Part shown: positions 1-8,460 of the stretch, piece after piece
Position numbering within the stretch: position 1 is the first letter of the stretch
How the letters are laid out: each line of letters opens with the position of its first letter
DNA from: BCD1 sp965230565
GTDB taxonomy: Bacteria; Bacteroidota; Bacteroidia; Chitinophagales; Saprospiraceae
Assembly: GCA_965230565.1 (NCBI GenBank)
Contig: CBDDLH010000007.1
Location: 186,001-250,000, forward strand
Direction of reading: 5' to 3'
Length of the DNA: 64,000 bases
The notes under the pieces: generated by a model
Seen by the model: the letters and a program-made list of their open reading frames with translations, nothing else
What the model was told of the DNA's origin: nothing
Databases searched by the model: none
Made by a program: the position numbers and the translations under genes

Positions 1-1785
1 ATGCTGCATTGGTGCCCTGGCGTTCTCTAATTGAATGGTAACCTGATCAACAGCCGGGATCGGAAATACTTCCAGCACATTTTCGGCAAGGATAGGATCC
101 CTTGTTCCAACAGTCATACTATGTGTCGCGCACAACCAAAGTTCCGGATCAAAAACAGCTTCTTCAATTTCAAAATCCATAGGAATATAAAAACTCTGGC
201 CATTCGTCTCATTATCAAAAGTCAGGGTAACGGAATTGCTTCCGCCATTAAATTGAATAGGGACGGGCATTTCAAAGAATTCAACAGAATTATGGCTCGG
301 CGTCTGGAAGATCTCCACTTTCAGAACATCTTCAAAACTCTGTGACCATTCGACATGGTATGCGGGATATCCCTGATTGTAATACCAATCGTTAAAGAAT
401 TCTGTGAGATCCTGACCGCTCTGAGCTTCGAGGTGCTCGATCAGGTCCGGGGTTTTTGCATAACCAAAGGCCAGATCAGGATCATTCAAATAATTTTGAA
501 TGGCCTGAAAGAAATCCTCATCCCCCAGTTTCCAGCGCAACATATGTAATACCAAAGCACCTTTTGAATAACTCAACCGACCACTAAAGATCCTTCCGAC
601 ATTAGTGGTATCATCCACCATTACAGAACCATCGGGATGTTGTGTAACATGACCTATCCTTTGTTGTTTCCAGTTTTCCCAACTGCCGTCGGAAATTCCA
701 GCTTCCCGTGTTAGCCCGTCGAGATAAGTGGCAAATCCCTCGTTGAGCCAGATATCCTCCCAGCTTCCGCAGGTAATCATATTGCCAAACCATTGATGCG
801 CCAGCTCATGAGCCTGCAAACCAACTCCCCAACTTCCCATAAAGGTCATGGTTGTGTGCTCCATTCCGCCACCCCAGCCAAATTTGGCATGGCCATACTT
901 TTCATCGGCGAATGGGTACATGATGAATAGATCATTATAAAGGTCAAACATTGGAGGCAGCCATTCCAACATGGTTTGAGCCCACCCCAATTCCTCAGGA
1001 AATACATAATTACTTACAAGTATAGGATCACCATCAGTTGGTACAAATTGATTATAGATATCATAATTGGTAACCGCGATGGCAATCAGGTAGGCAGGGA
1101 TGGGGTAATTATGCTTCCAGTGATAGATCATATCATTCCCTACCTGAAGAGAGTCCACAAGCAAGCCATTCGTAGCCACCCGATTTGGCAAGGGAGTTTT
1201 TACGTAAACATCAATACTGTCTATCTTATCATTGAGGTCTTGCTTGGCCGGCCACCAGTCCTTCGCACCATAGGGTTCTGACAACGTCCAGATCATTGGA
1301 TGACCATCGTGAGAGCCCTGAGCAAAAGATCCAAACCCGCTGCCGGACGGTTCTCCCTGGTAATAGACCTTAATGGTTCTCATATCTCCCGACGCCAGAG
1401 TTTGCATTAAAGGAATGGTCAGCAATGAAGGTTCTGACTGCGTAAACGAAAGGGATTGTCCTTCAAAAATGACACTATCTACAGTTAGATTAGTATTGAG
1501 GTCGAAATGAATAGTGGTAAAGTTATCTTCTGTAACTTCAAATAAAGTCTCCACGGAACCTTTGATGTATAATTCAGCAGGGTCAACTTCCCAGTCGAAA
1601 CGATGATATTTAATATCGTAGTCGGTGGTAAGTTCATTAAACCGATAATTGATCAGGGATTCGTGTGCCCTCCGCTCAGCATCTACGATATCAAGCATAT
1701 AATCTTTATCGATTTCAACCTGGCCAAAGGCGGAGAAAAATGAAAAAATAAAGGTAAAGAGAAGTATATATTTTCGTGTAAACAT
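1..1785 (-). CDS. Secreted M1-family aminopeptidase, C-terminus cut by window edge
   Basis: The reading frame is open from an ATG at 1785 to the window edge (595 codons seen). It starts with a signal peptide (MFTRKYILLFTFIFSFFSAFGQ). The M1 signatures are present: the GGGMEH exopeptidase motif near residue 310, then the zinc motif HELAHQWFGN at 326-335 with the third ligand in NEGF (E349), at the spacing usual for gluzincins. M1 enzymes remove N-terminal residues from peptides. The last visible stretch (VLEVFPIPAVDQVTIQLENA) looks like the start of a type A T9SS sorting domain, so I infer an exported, surface or secreted peptidase. The stop codon lies outside the window. Small plus-strand frames in this interval are shadows. 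Confidence 0.93.
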   Translation of the reverse strand, partial: MFTRKYILLFTFIFSFFSAFGQVEIDKDYMLDIVDAERRAHESLINYRFNELTTDYDIKYHRFDWEVDPAELYIKGSVETLFEVTEDNFTTIHFDLNTNLTVDSVIFEGQSLSFTQSEPSLLTIPLMQTLASGDMRTIKVYYQGEPSGSGFGSFAQGSHDGHPMIWTLSEPYGAKDWWPAKQDLNDKIDSIDVYVKTPLPNRVATNGLLVDSLQVGNDMIYHWKHNYPIPAYLIAIAVTNYDIYNQFVPTDGDPILVSNYVFPEELGWAQTMLEWLPPMFDLYNDLFIMYPFADEKYGHAKFGWGGGMEHTTMTFMGSWGVGLQAHELAHQWFGNMITCGSWEDIWLNEGFATYLDGLTREAGISDGSWENWKQQRIGHVTQHPDGSVMVDDTTNVGRIFSGRLSYSKGALVLHMLRWKLGDEDFFQAIQNYLNDPDLAFGYAKTPDLIEHLEAQSGQDLTEFFNDWYYNQGYPAYHVEWSQSFEDVLKVEIFQTPSHNSVEFFEMPVPIQFNGGSNSVTLTFDNETNGQSFYIPMDFEIEEAVFDPELWLCATHSMTVGTRDPILAENVLEVFPIPAVDQVTIQLENARAPMQH

Positions 1786-2155
1786 GGATGGGAATTTTAG
1801 ATTTCCAAAAAATGCAATCTAATCAATTGACCCTTCATTTTCAAAGAATTCTGTCGTCATTTTTGACTGTGAAAGGACAATTTTACAAAAGGATGAAGTT
1901 AGAATGATGGAATTGTAAAATGAAGATTTTTTTCATGTGGTTTCATTTCATTAAGGTACAGATTGGGTTTTTGTTTTTAGCGAAAGCATTAAACCACAGT
2001 GAGCACAGAGAAGGCACAGAATTCACAGAGATTAACCCGAAACATAATAAAAAACCTGAAACAATATGAAACCACATCAAACCCAATGAAACAGCGAGCC
2101 TGCGAGCCACCGTTTTTTCTTTGGGAAAAAATATCTTTTAATTACCTTGCAGCCG
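1786..2155. other. Gene-free divergent intergenic region
   Basis: About 370 bases lie between the divergent aminopeptidase and yigZ. Around 1990-2030 there is a low-complexity stretch in which the word CACAGAG or a variant recurs about four times at 10-12 base spacing. No RNA gene or clear paired promoter is recognisable. A TACCTTG string just before yigZ resembles a weak -7 element. Confidence 0.5.
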
Positions 2156-2809
2156 ATGAAAGATGAATATAAAACCATTAAAAAATTAAGCACCGGAGAG
2201 TTCCGAGATCGCGGGAGTAAATTCCTGGCCTATGCCTGGCCTGTTTATTCACATGAGCAGTGGCAGGAGCATGTCAATGAATTAAAAAAAGAACATTTTA
2301 AGGCTGTACACTATTGTTTTGGTTATCGCCTGGGTACGGATAATAATGAATTCCGGGCCAATGATGACGGAGAACCCAGTGGCTCTGCCGGCAGGCCAAT
2401 TCTCGGGCAGATTGACAGTTTTGGCCTAACCAATATTATTGTTGTTGTGGTCAGATATTGGGGTGGAACAAAACTCGGAGTTCCGGGATTGATCAACGCT
2501 TACAAAACCAGTGCAGCCGAGGCTTTGAGAAATGCGGAGATCATAGAAAAAACGGTGGAGGATATTTACCGGATTTCTTTCGATTACAGTCTGATGAGCA
2601 ATGTGATGAATGCCGTAAAAAAGCTGGATCTCGAAATGGTACATCAGGATTTTGGGGCAGAGGCATTCCTGGATATTGCCATCCGTAAGAGTGAAGTGGA
2701 AGATACTTGTAATCAATTACGAGCTCTTGTGGCCGGAGTTCGGATCGAAGAAGAGGATAAATGGAAGGAGATTGAGGGGTTTGAAATGGAGTACACTGAA
2801 ACACGTTAG
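2156..2809 (+). CDS. yigZ: YigZ/IMPACT family protein
   Basis: A 217-residue protein of the YigZ/IMPACT (UPF0029) family, whose usual length is about 200-210. The N-domain carries the family signature region around FRANDDGEPSGSAGRPIL (about residues 65-82), followed by VVVVRYWGGTKLGVPGLINAY, and a DUF1949-like C-domain follows. Family members are linked to translation or stress regulation, but their biochemical role is unsettled. An in-frame TTG lies nine bases upstream, but the ATG at 2156 gives the usual MKDEYKTI-type start. The last ~48 bases, including the stop, are duplicated in tandem directly downstream. Confidence 0.9.
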   Translation: MKDEYKTIKKLSTGEFRDRGSKFLAYAWPVYSHEQWQEHVNELKKEHFKAVHYCFGYRLGTDNNEFRANDDGEPSGSAGRPILGQIDSFGLTNIIVVVVRYWGGTKLGVPGLINAYKTSAAEALRNAEIIEKTVEDIYRISFDYSLMSNVMNAVKKLDLEMVHQDFGAEAFLDIAIRKSEVEDTCNQLRALVAGVRIEEEDKWKEIEGFEMEYTETR

Positions 2810-2859
2810 TTGGAAGGAGATTGAGGGGTTCCGAAATGGAGTACACTGAAACCCGTTAA
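2762..2859 (+). repeat. 49-bp tandem duplication of the yigZ 3' end
   Basis: The sequence from TGGAAGGAG to the stop codon of yigZ (2762-2810) is repeated immediately at 2811-2859. The second copy differs by a few substitutions and one extra base (ggttTGAAATGG versus ggttCCGAAATGG) and ends in TAA instead of TAG. The first copy holds the functional stop, so the second is non-coding. Confidence 0.9.
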
Positions 2860-2863
2860 AAAA

Positions 2864-3068
2864 ATCCGTTCATACCCGTTTTATCCGTCTGATCCGTGTT
2901 CCATCTTAAATAATATAGAACACAGATCAAACAGATTTAACTGATTTTCACGGATCAAATAGTCGTTCTCCCCAAATTGTTACTGGTACTGGTACTGCCT
3001 GCTGGTACTAATGTCTGAAGACTGAGAACTGTGAACTGAAGACTCATAAATGCAGACTAAAGTCTACG
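2864..3068. repeat. Short-word degenerate repeats in intergenic DNA
   Basis: Between yigZ and the convergent DUF4349 gene there are three runs of near-periodic words: ATCCGT-type words (2864-2965, including an inverted counterpart CACGGAT), TACTGG-type words (2984-3010), and GACTGAG/GAACTGAAGACT words (3012-3066). The last run ends in TGCAGACTAAAGTC, next to the stop codon of the following gene. Individual words drift, so this is not a clean tandem repeat. Confidence 0.65.
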
Positions 3069-4049
3069 CTACTTTTTTCTCCGCTTCCACCATCTTCTGA
3101 CACCCCAGATCACTCCGCCAAGCACAATCCAGAATGGCCATAAAGCCACCACCCCGATAATGAATTCCTGACCGCCACGCCATCCATTGCCAAGGGCTCT
3201 CCCTATACGGCTCCAAAATGTTTCTTTTTTGACGTTTGGTCGATCAAAATCCTGATAAACATCTAAATTCAAGGTACTTTCTCCCACCTGATCTCTCAAA
3301 TGTCGCAATTGAGCTTCCGTAGATTCCACTTCTTCGACAACTTCACGTAAATGTTCTTCTACATCGAGGATTTCCTTGACTGTTTTGGCTGTTTTGAGAA
3401 TTTCCCGATATCGCTTGATCACGGCCCTTTTTGATGCCAGACGAGTCTCCAGATCGACATAGCGGCGGGTGACGTCCCGACTGTTTATGGCTTTGTTGTC
3501 CACATCAATGCCAATGGATTCTATAACTTCCATTAATGGCTCCAGGCTTTCAGGGGCTACCCGGATGGTGAAATGACTTTCTATCCGGTAGGAATGCCGT
3601 GATTCTTCCTGGTCTTCGATCCTGGCATCAAACCTTTCGATTATATTATTAAGGGAATCAACCGCAACTTCATGTTTTTTCACCTCCATGGTCATTCGGG
3701 CGGTACGGATGACTTTTTGGGCTTGTTGTTTGGAGGGAGTTGGCGTAGGTTGTTGGCTTTGACCCGATCCACTTTGATTATCTGTTGCATCCATGGCCAT
3801 TTTTTGATTTGATGCATCCAGGTTTAATTCTTCATTTTTAATCTGATCGAGGAAAGCAGTTGCTCCTGCAGGTCCCGAATTAGCTCTAACAAGGTCAATT
3901 TGATCCTCCATTGGCTCCCAATTGCCCACAGGTTCTTTATATTCAGCGTATTCAATATCCCCCGCAAACGAATCCATTTCATTATTATCCATAGACCCCT
4001 GACAGGCGATCAAGGCAAAAGCTAAAACTCCAAATATCATTTTTTTCAT
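3069..4049 (-). CDS. DUF4349 lipoprotein with C-terminal membrane anchor
   Basis: 326 residues. The lipoprotein signal MKKMIFGVLAFALIAC puts the lipidated cysteine at position 16. A low-complexity Q/S/P-rich linker (about 88-108) leads into a DUF4349 domain (about 110-270), whose second half (about 200-250) is rich in heptad-like E/K/R/L and should form a coiled coil. A single hydrophobic segment near 296-317 is followed by RRWWKRRKK. DUF4349 proteins are envelope proteins of unknown function. Both a lipid anchor and a C-terminal transmembrane helix are present, which would tie both ends to membranes. Transcribed divergently from miaB. Confidence 0.85.
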   Translation of the reverse strand: MKKMIFGVLAFALIACQGSMDNNEMDSFAGDIEYAEYKEPVGNWEPMEDQIDLVRANSGPAGATAFLDQIKNEELNLDASNQKMAMDATDNQSGSGQSQQPTPTPSKQQAQKVIRTARMTMEVKKHEVAVDSLNNIIERFDARIEDQEESRHSYRIESHFTIRVAPESLEPLMEVIESIGIDVDNKAINSRDVTRRYVDLETRLASKRAVIKRYREILKTAKTVKEILDVEEHLREVVEEVESTEAQLRHLRDQVGESTLNLDVYQDFDRPNVKKETFWSRIGRALGNGWRGGQEFIIGVVALWPFWIVLGGVIWGVRRWWKRRKK

Positions 4050-4122
4050 CCGTCAAATATTTTTCGGTGTATTTAAATAAATGTAATAGCATCCAACCGC
4101 TTCATGATTTTCATTTATTCTA

Positions 4123-4195
4123 TTTAGAAAGTCGGTTTTTCCTGCCCCATAGGTCTCTCTTAACAAAAATCAATTAGAAAAACTGACTTTCTAAA
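4123..4195. repeat. 19-bp inverted repeat between divergent genes
   Basis: Arms TTTAGAAAGTCGGTTTTTC (4123-4141) and GAAAAACTGACTTTCTAAA (4177-4195) are reverse complements at 18 of 19 positions, separated by 35 bases. Because it lies upstream of both flanking genes it is not a 3' terminator for either. Two operator half-sites or a cruciform are possible readings. Confidence 0.75.
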
Positions 4196-4259
4196 CAAAC
4201 TCTGACTTCACAAAATACGTTTAACTGTCAAATTGTCATGATTAAGATGCAAAAATGTT

Positions 4260-4267
4260 TACCTTTG
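4260..4267 (+). promoter_or_regulatory. Candidate -7 element for miaB
   Basis: TACCTTTG matches the Bacteroidota -7 consensus TAnnTTTG. The nearest upstream TTG (4233-4235) is 24 bases away, one more than the usual 17-23. The start codon is 124 bases downstream, so the leader would include the palindrome at 4304-4332. Confidence 0.35.
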
Positions 4268-4303
4268 CACACCAATAAATGAGAATTTTTTCCACAAATG
4301 CAC

Positions 4304-4332
4304 AAATACTATTTTTTGGAAAAATAGTATTT
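4304..4332. repeat. 29-bp palindrome upstream of miaB (copy 1 of 2)
   Basis: AAATACTATTTTT, the spacer TGG, then AAAAATAGTATTT: 13-bp perfect arms. The same arms occur at 51696-51724 with spacer CAG. Here it ends 58 bases before the miaB ATG, and it could form a leader hairpin or be a protein-binding site. Confidence 0.8.
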
Positions 4333-4390
4333 AAAAAAAGCATTTGCATGGAAAAACACCAATTGACATAACATTCTTAAAATCAAGCTA

Positions 4391-5818
4391 ATGTATAACG
4401 ATAATCCGACATTATCGGGACTTATCAAGCAGATAGACGAAAGCAAGCAGGGAGAAGCTTTTTATAAAGAAGGCCCTGAGGGCGGTAAGAAATTCTACAT
4501 AGAAAGCTATGGCTGCCAGATGAATTTCAGTGATAGTGAGATCGTAGCATCCATTCTGGCAGAGGAAGGGTTTGGAGCGACTAGGGATATGGAAGAAGCG
4601 GATCTCATCCTTGTCAACACCTGTTCCATCCGGGAAAAAGCGGAAGAAACCGTACGTAAAAGACTGCGCCTATTCGATAAGGTTAAACAAAATAAACCTG
4701 GAACCCTCGTCGGTGTACTCGGCTGCATGGCAGAACGCCTTAAAGCCAAGTTCCTGGAAGAAGAGAAACTGGTGGATATGGTTATTGGTCCGGATGCCTA
4801 CCGGGATCTGCCAAAACTGATCGCCACGGCTGAGGATGGTGAGAAAGGGGTTAACGTTTTCCTTTCCAGGGAAGAAACCTATGCGGATATCAGTCCTTTG
4901 AGACTCGATTCTAACGGAGTTACAGCTTTCATTTCCATCATGAGGGGTTGTGACAATATGTGCTCCTTCTGTGTAGTACCTTTTACCCGTGGCCGTGAAC
5001 GCAGTCGTGATGCATTTAGTATTGTTGCCGAAGCAACTGATCTTTTTGACAAAGGTTACAGAGAAGTTACCCTGCTTGGTCAAAACGTGGATTCCTATAA
5101 ATGGTCCAATCCTGAAACTGAAGCATCTGTCAACTTCGCACAGCTGCTTGAAATGACGGCTAAAATCCACCCTGACCTCAGGATTCGTTTCTCCACTTCA
5201 CACCCTAAAGATATCACGGATGAAGTGCTGGAAACAATGGCCAAACATGAGAATATCTGTAAATATATCCACCTGCCTGTTCAGTCCGGAAATAGCCGTG
5301 TGCTCGAACTGATGAACCGCACTTATGACCGTGAGTGGTACATGGACCGTGTGAATGCGATTTATCGGTATATGCCGGATTGTGCCATTTCATCAGATAT
5401 GATCGCCGGTTTTTGTACAGAAACCGAAGAAGAACATCAGGATACACTGACGATGATGGAATTTGCCAAATACAGCATGTCCTACATGTTTTACTATTCT
5501 GAAAGGCCGGGAACACTGGCTCACAGAAAACTGGAGGACGATATTTCCCTGGAAGTAAAAAAACGCAGATTGAATGAGATCATCAGGTTGCAAAACCAGA
5601 TTTCTTTCAAACACAACCAGGCGGATATAGGCAAAACATTCAAGGTGTTAATTGAAGGGGATTCTAAAAAATCAGCAGACGATTTTAAAGGAAGAAACTC
5701 TCAGAATAAGATGATCGTATTCCCCAAACAAGAAGGTTTGAAACCCGGGGATTATGTTCAGGTGAAAGTGAAGGATGCGACAAGTGCCACGCTGAAGGGA
5801 GAGATTGTTAATGACTAA
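4391..5818 (+). CDS. miaB: tRNA-2-methylthio-N6-isopentenyladenosine-37 synthase MiaB
   Basis: 475 residues, normal for MiaB. It is a radical-SAM methylthiotransferase adding the 2-methylthio group to i6A37 of tRNAs. The N-terminal MTTase domain has its cluster cysteines at C42 (YGCQMN), C78 (NTCSIR) and C112 (GCMAER). The radical-SAM CxxxCxxC is C187, C191 and C194 (RGCDNMCSFC). A C-terminal TRAM domain starts around residue 410. The order miaB, sigma-54 activator, lptE is one I know from Bacteroidota. ATG 4391 is the first start after the palindrome. Confidence 0.97.
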   Translation: MYNDNPTLSGLIKQIDESKQGEAFYKEGPEGGKKFYIESYGCQMNFSDSEIVASILAEEGFGATRDMEEADLILVNTCSIREKAEETVRKRLRLFDKVKQNKPGTLVGVLGCMAERLKAKFLEEEKLVDMVIGPDAYRDLPKLIATAEDGEKGVNVFLSREETYADISPLRLDSNGVTAFISIMRGCDNMCSFCVVPFTRGRERSRDAFSIVAEATDLFDKGYREVTLLGQNVDSYKWSNPETEASVNFAQLLEMTAKIHPDLRIRFSTSHPKDITDEVLETMAKHENICKYIHLPVQSGNSRVLELMNRTYDREWYMDRVNAIYRYMPDCAISSDMIAGFCTETEEEHQDTLTMMEFAKYSMSYMFYYSERPGTLAHRKLEDDISLEVKKRRLNEIIRLQNQISFKHNQADIGKTFKVLIEGDSKKSADDFKGRNSQNKMIVFPKQEGLKPGDYVQVKVKDATSATLKGEIVND

Positions 5819-5903
5819 CGGTGAACGATTGACGATTGACTATTGCGGCCTACGGTCGACGGTGGACGGCTTACGGTGAACGATTAACGGACTGAAGACT
5901 ATA
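5819..5903. repeat. Degenerate CGGCCTACGGT / ACGATTGACGATT word repeats
   Basis: From the base after the miaB stop, words of the form ACGATTGACG, CGGCCTACGG, CGACGGTGGACGG and CTTACGGTGAACG recur with a 7-11 base drift for about 80 bases. The word CGGCCTACGGT occurs again at 54600-54611, after the stop of the CotH gene, in a similar run. Confidence 0.65.
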
Positions 5904-5906
5904 ATT

Positions 5907-6275
5907 ATGGAACTATTTATCAATTGTAAAAATTGCCGGGAAGATTTTAAGGTAGATTCTTCAGCGATCACACGGGGAGCATTGGAGGATGAACTTGGTC
6001 GCTATTTCCGCATGCAGTGCAGCCATTGTTTAAGTAATCAGGAATATCATGTTAATAATGTCCGGGCAAGAGTGAATAAGCGGCAAATTTTGATCTTTGG
6101 AGCAGCCATGGCGGTTTTGGCCATCGTGCTTACTTTGATTTTCCTCAGTGCGGGATTGATCGCTGCATTAACCGTAGTGTTACCCATTATTGCTTTTTCT
6201 TATTTCTATCAATCAAAATCAGCTTCGGCTAATCAATTCAACCGGATGATGATCAGGAGGGATCGAAAAGAATAG
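5907..6275 (+). CDS. Small zinc-ribbon membrane protein
   Basis: 122 residues, unknown function. The N-terminus has two CxxC pairs (CKNC at 7-10 and CSHC at 38-41) that could bind one zinc. Two closely spaced hydrophobic segments (about 60-80 and 83-103) are followed by a basic tail. It sits between miaB and the sigma-54 activator in the same direction and may be cotranscribed. I do not recognise a named family. Confidence 0.75.
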   Translation: MELFINCKNCREDFKVDSSAITRGALEDELGRYFRMQCSHCLSNQEYHVNNVRARVNKRQILIFGAAMAVLAIVLTLIFLSAGLIAALTVVLPIIAFSYFYQSKSASANQFNRMMIRRDRKE

Positions 6276-6390
6276 GATAATAGGATTATTAGGATGGTAG
6301 GCTTGCTGGAGTATTAAAAAAAGACTTCGATCTACTTTCCCCTGAAAACAGTTGAAAATTGTTTTACCAAAGAAAATTTATCACTGATTA

Positions 6391-7695
6391 ATGAAAAACT
6401 TACAATCCATAAAACAACGGTACGGTATTATTGGTCGATCTCCTTTACTGGACAGGGCGTTAAGCACTGCCGTGCGGGTAGCCAATACCGATCTTACCGT
6501 TTTAATCACCGGAAAAAGTGGGGTCGGAAAAGAAGTTTTCTCAAAGATCATTCACGATAACAGCCCCAGGAAACACAATAAATTCATTGCCATCAACTGT
6601 GGCGCCATTCCTCCGGGCACGATCAATTCTGAATTGTTCGGCCATGAAAAGGGAGCATTTACCGGTGCCATCAATGAGCGAAAAGGCTATTTTGAATCTC
6701 ATAATGGAGGCACCATGTTTCTGGATGAGATTGGGGAAATGCCGCTCGATACCCAGGCTTACCTGCTTCGGGTACTTGAATCCGGAGAATTTATCCGGGT
6801 GGGTTCCAATAAGATCCTGACCACAGATATCCGCATCATTGCAGCTACTAATGTTAATCTTGAAGAAAAGATTAAAAAAGGTAAATTCAGGGAGGATCTA
6901 TTCTATCGACTGAATATTGTTCCGATTTCATTGCCTTCCTTAAGTGAACGACGGGAAGACATCTATATGCTGTTTCGCAAATTCGCCATTGATTTTGCAG
7001 AGAAGTATCACATTGAACCGCTTCGATTGGAAGAAACGGCGAAGCTCATGCTGGAAAATTATTCCTGGCCGGGTAATATCAGAGAGCTCAAAAATCTGGT
7101 GGAGCAGTTATCCATCTTATCAGAAGAGCGTCATATGGATGTAGAGGAGTTGCTTAATATGGCACCTCAGTTACGTGAGCGCCGACTACCTGTAATTTCC
7201 GGAGGTTCCGGTAGCCTTGACGAAAAAGGCAGTATGCAGGAAAGAGAGATTCTTTACAAACTGCTCTTTGACATGAAAGGAGACCTCAATGATCTGAAAA
7301 CACTCGTTTTTGAATTGATCAAGGATAATGACCTCCAGGTTCCGGATGTACAGCAACTCAAGAGTCTGAAACAAGGAGCCTATACAGGAGAAAGAACTAA
7401 AGGTTATTATCCAGCCACCGGGCAAAAGGAACGACATGTGGCACCTGCTGCTCATTATGAGGAAGAAGACGTTTTCTCCGGTCCGGTAAAACCTGTAATG
7501 ATCGATAAATCCATTCATGAAGACTACGATCAAATGGAGGTTGTTGAAGAAAACTTATCCCTCGAAGAAAATACCAAGGAACTGATAAAAAAGGCCTTAA
7601 AAAAACACAGTGGCCGCCGTAAAGATGCAGCCAAAGACCTGGGCATTTCAGAAAGAACCCTTTACAGAAAAATTAAGGAATATGAGATGGAGTAA
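6391..7695 (+). CDS. Sigma-54-dependent transcriptional activator without receiver domain
   Basis: 434 residues. The AAA+ sigma-54 interaction domain begins almost at residue 10: Walker A GKSGVGKE (41-48), GAFTGA (88-93, the loop contacting sigma-54), and Walker B FLDEIGEM (110-117). There is no N-terminal receiver, GAF or PAS domain. A long variable linker (about 265-388) leads to a Fis-type helix-turn-helix at about 389-434. Such proteins open sigma-54 promoters by ATP hydrolysis. With no sensory domain, control must come from expression level, a partner, or the linker. It lies directly upstream of lptE, an arrangement I know from Bacteroidota. Confidence 0.93.
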   Translation: MKNLQSIKQRYGIIGRSPLLDRALSTAVRVANTDLTVLITGKSGVGKEVFSKIIHDNSPRKHNKFIAINCGAIPPGTINSELFGHEKGAFTGAINERKGYFESHNGGTMFLDEIGEMPLDTQAYLLRVLESGEFIRVGSNKILTTDIRIIAATNVNLEEKIKKGKFREDLFYRLNIVPISLPSLSERREDIYMLFRKFAIDFAEKYHIEPLRLEETAKLMLENYSWPGNIRELKNLVEQLSILSEERHMDVEELLNMAPQLRERRLPVISGGSGSLDEKGSMQEREILYKLLFDMKGDLNDLKTLVFELIKDNDLQVPDVQQLKSLKQGAYTGERTKGYYPATGQKERHVAPAAHYEEEDVFSGPVKPVMIDKSIHEDYDQMEVVEENLSLEENTKELIKKALKKHSGRRKDAAKDLGISERTLYRKIKEYEME

Positions 7696-7774
7696 TTTGT
7701 CAAACAATTCAGCGTTATAAAAAACGATAATGGAATTGATCGGCTAAATTTTCTCTCAATCTTAAACAGCAATA

Positions 7775-8287
7775 ATGAAACGTATTAGTCTCTTTTTGGT
7801 GATATTGACAAGTATTGTGTTCCAGCAATGTTACAGCTTAAGCGGGATCAGCCTTGATCCGAATACGGAAACTTATTATGTGGCCAATTTCAAAAACAAT
7901 GCTTTCAGCTCTCCTGCAGCGCTGGAAGTCACCGTTCAGGAAGCATTAAACAACAAGATCCGTACAGAAACCCGCCTTATTTGGGACGATACAGATCCCG
8001 ATGTTGAGTTTCAGGGAAGCCTTGTAGACTATGTAGTCACTTCAGAGGCTCCCAGAGCAGGAGAGACAACGGCTATTAACCGATTGACCATCCGGCTGGC
8101 TGTAGATTATATCGTTTACAATGAAGATGGCACTCCCAACGAGGACAAGGGGTGGAAGAGTAATTTTTCCTTCTTTTATGATTTTGATGCCGGGATTGAT
8201 TTATCCTCTATTGAAGAGGAGGCCATTGATGCCATCCTGGAGCAATTGATGCAGGATATTTTCCAGAAGGCCTTTGCTGATTGGTAA
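7775..8287 (+). CDS. lptE: LPS assembly lipoprotein LptE
   Basis: 170 residues with a lipoprotein signal ending in FQQC (C19). The body matches Bacteroidota LptE: an early YYVANFKNNA strand, VQEALNNKIRTET helix, a FQGSLVDY strand and an INRLTIRLAVDYIVY strand. LptE is the outer-membrane lipoprotein that plugs the LptD barrel and helps deliver lipopolysaccharide to the surface. It lies 79 bases after the sigma-54 activator and is followed by a strong hairpin terminator at 8412-8454. The assignment rests on sequence pattern and gene order. Confidence 0.85.
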   Translation: MKRISLFLVILTSIVFQQCYSLSGISLDPNTETYYVANFKNNAFSSPAALEVTVQEALNNKIRTETRLIWDDTDPDVEFQGSLVDYVVTSEAPRAGETTAINRLTIRLAVDYIVYNEDGTPNEDKGWKSNFSFFYDFDAGIDLSSIEEEAIDAILEQLMQDIFQKAFADW

Positions 8288-8411
8288 TTCCAGCTATCAG
8301 TGGTGGGATGAGCCATCAATACATAAATGAGATTTTGAAACAATTTCAAACGGCAAAGCCTTCAAATATGGCCACCCACGAAGTTGGTGGTTTTGAAAGG
8401 GCGAAGTCCAC

Positions 8412-8454
8412 AAAAAAAGCCCTCCGATTGGTAACAAACGGAAGGCTTTTTTTT
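8412..8454. terminator. Bidirectional intrinsic terminator between lptE and tRNA-His
   Basis: AAAAAAAGCCCTCCG pairs with CGGAAGGCTTTTTTTT across a loop of about a dozen bases. It has a U-tract in either direction, so it can stop transcription from lptE (+) and from the tRNA (-). Confidence 0.85.
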
Positions 8455-8460
8455 GATTAG

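Larger units (their letters stand above)
4050..4390. other. Divergent regulatory region between DUF4349 gene and miaB
   Basis: About 340 bases without a gene. It contains a long inverted repeat (4123-4195), a Bacteroidota-type -7 candidate TACCTTTG (4260-4267) and a 13-bp-arm palindrome (4304-4332), each listed separately. Confidence 0.6.

Noticed and set aside
31..1281. Three short plus-strand frames at the left end and one minus frame (611-793)
   Set aside because: They lie within the continuous minus-strand M1 aminopeptidase frame and show no family features.
2147..2155. TTG start for yigZ
   Set aside because: The ATG at 2156 gives the family-typical N-terminus; the TTG adds only three residues.
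5819..5903. Possible CRISPR-like array
   Set aside because: Words are short, drift in length and have no constant repeat/unique spacer structure; no cas genes nearby.
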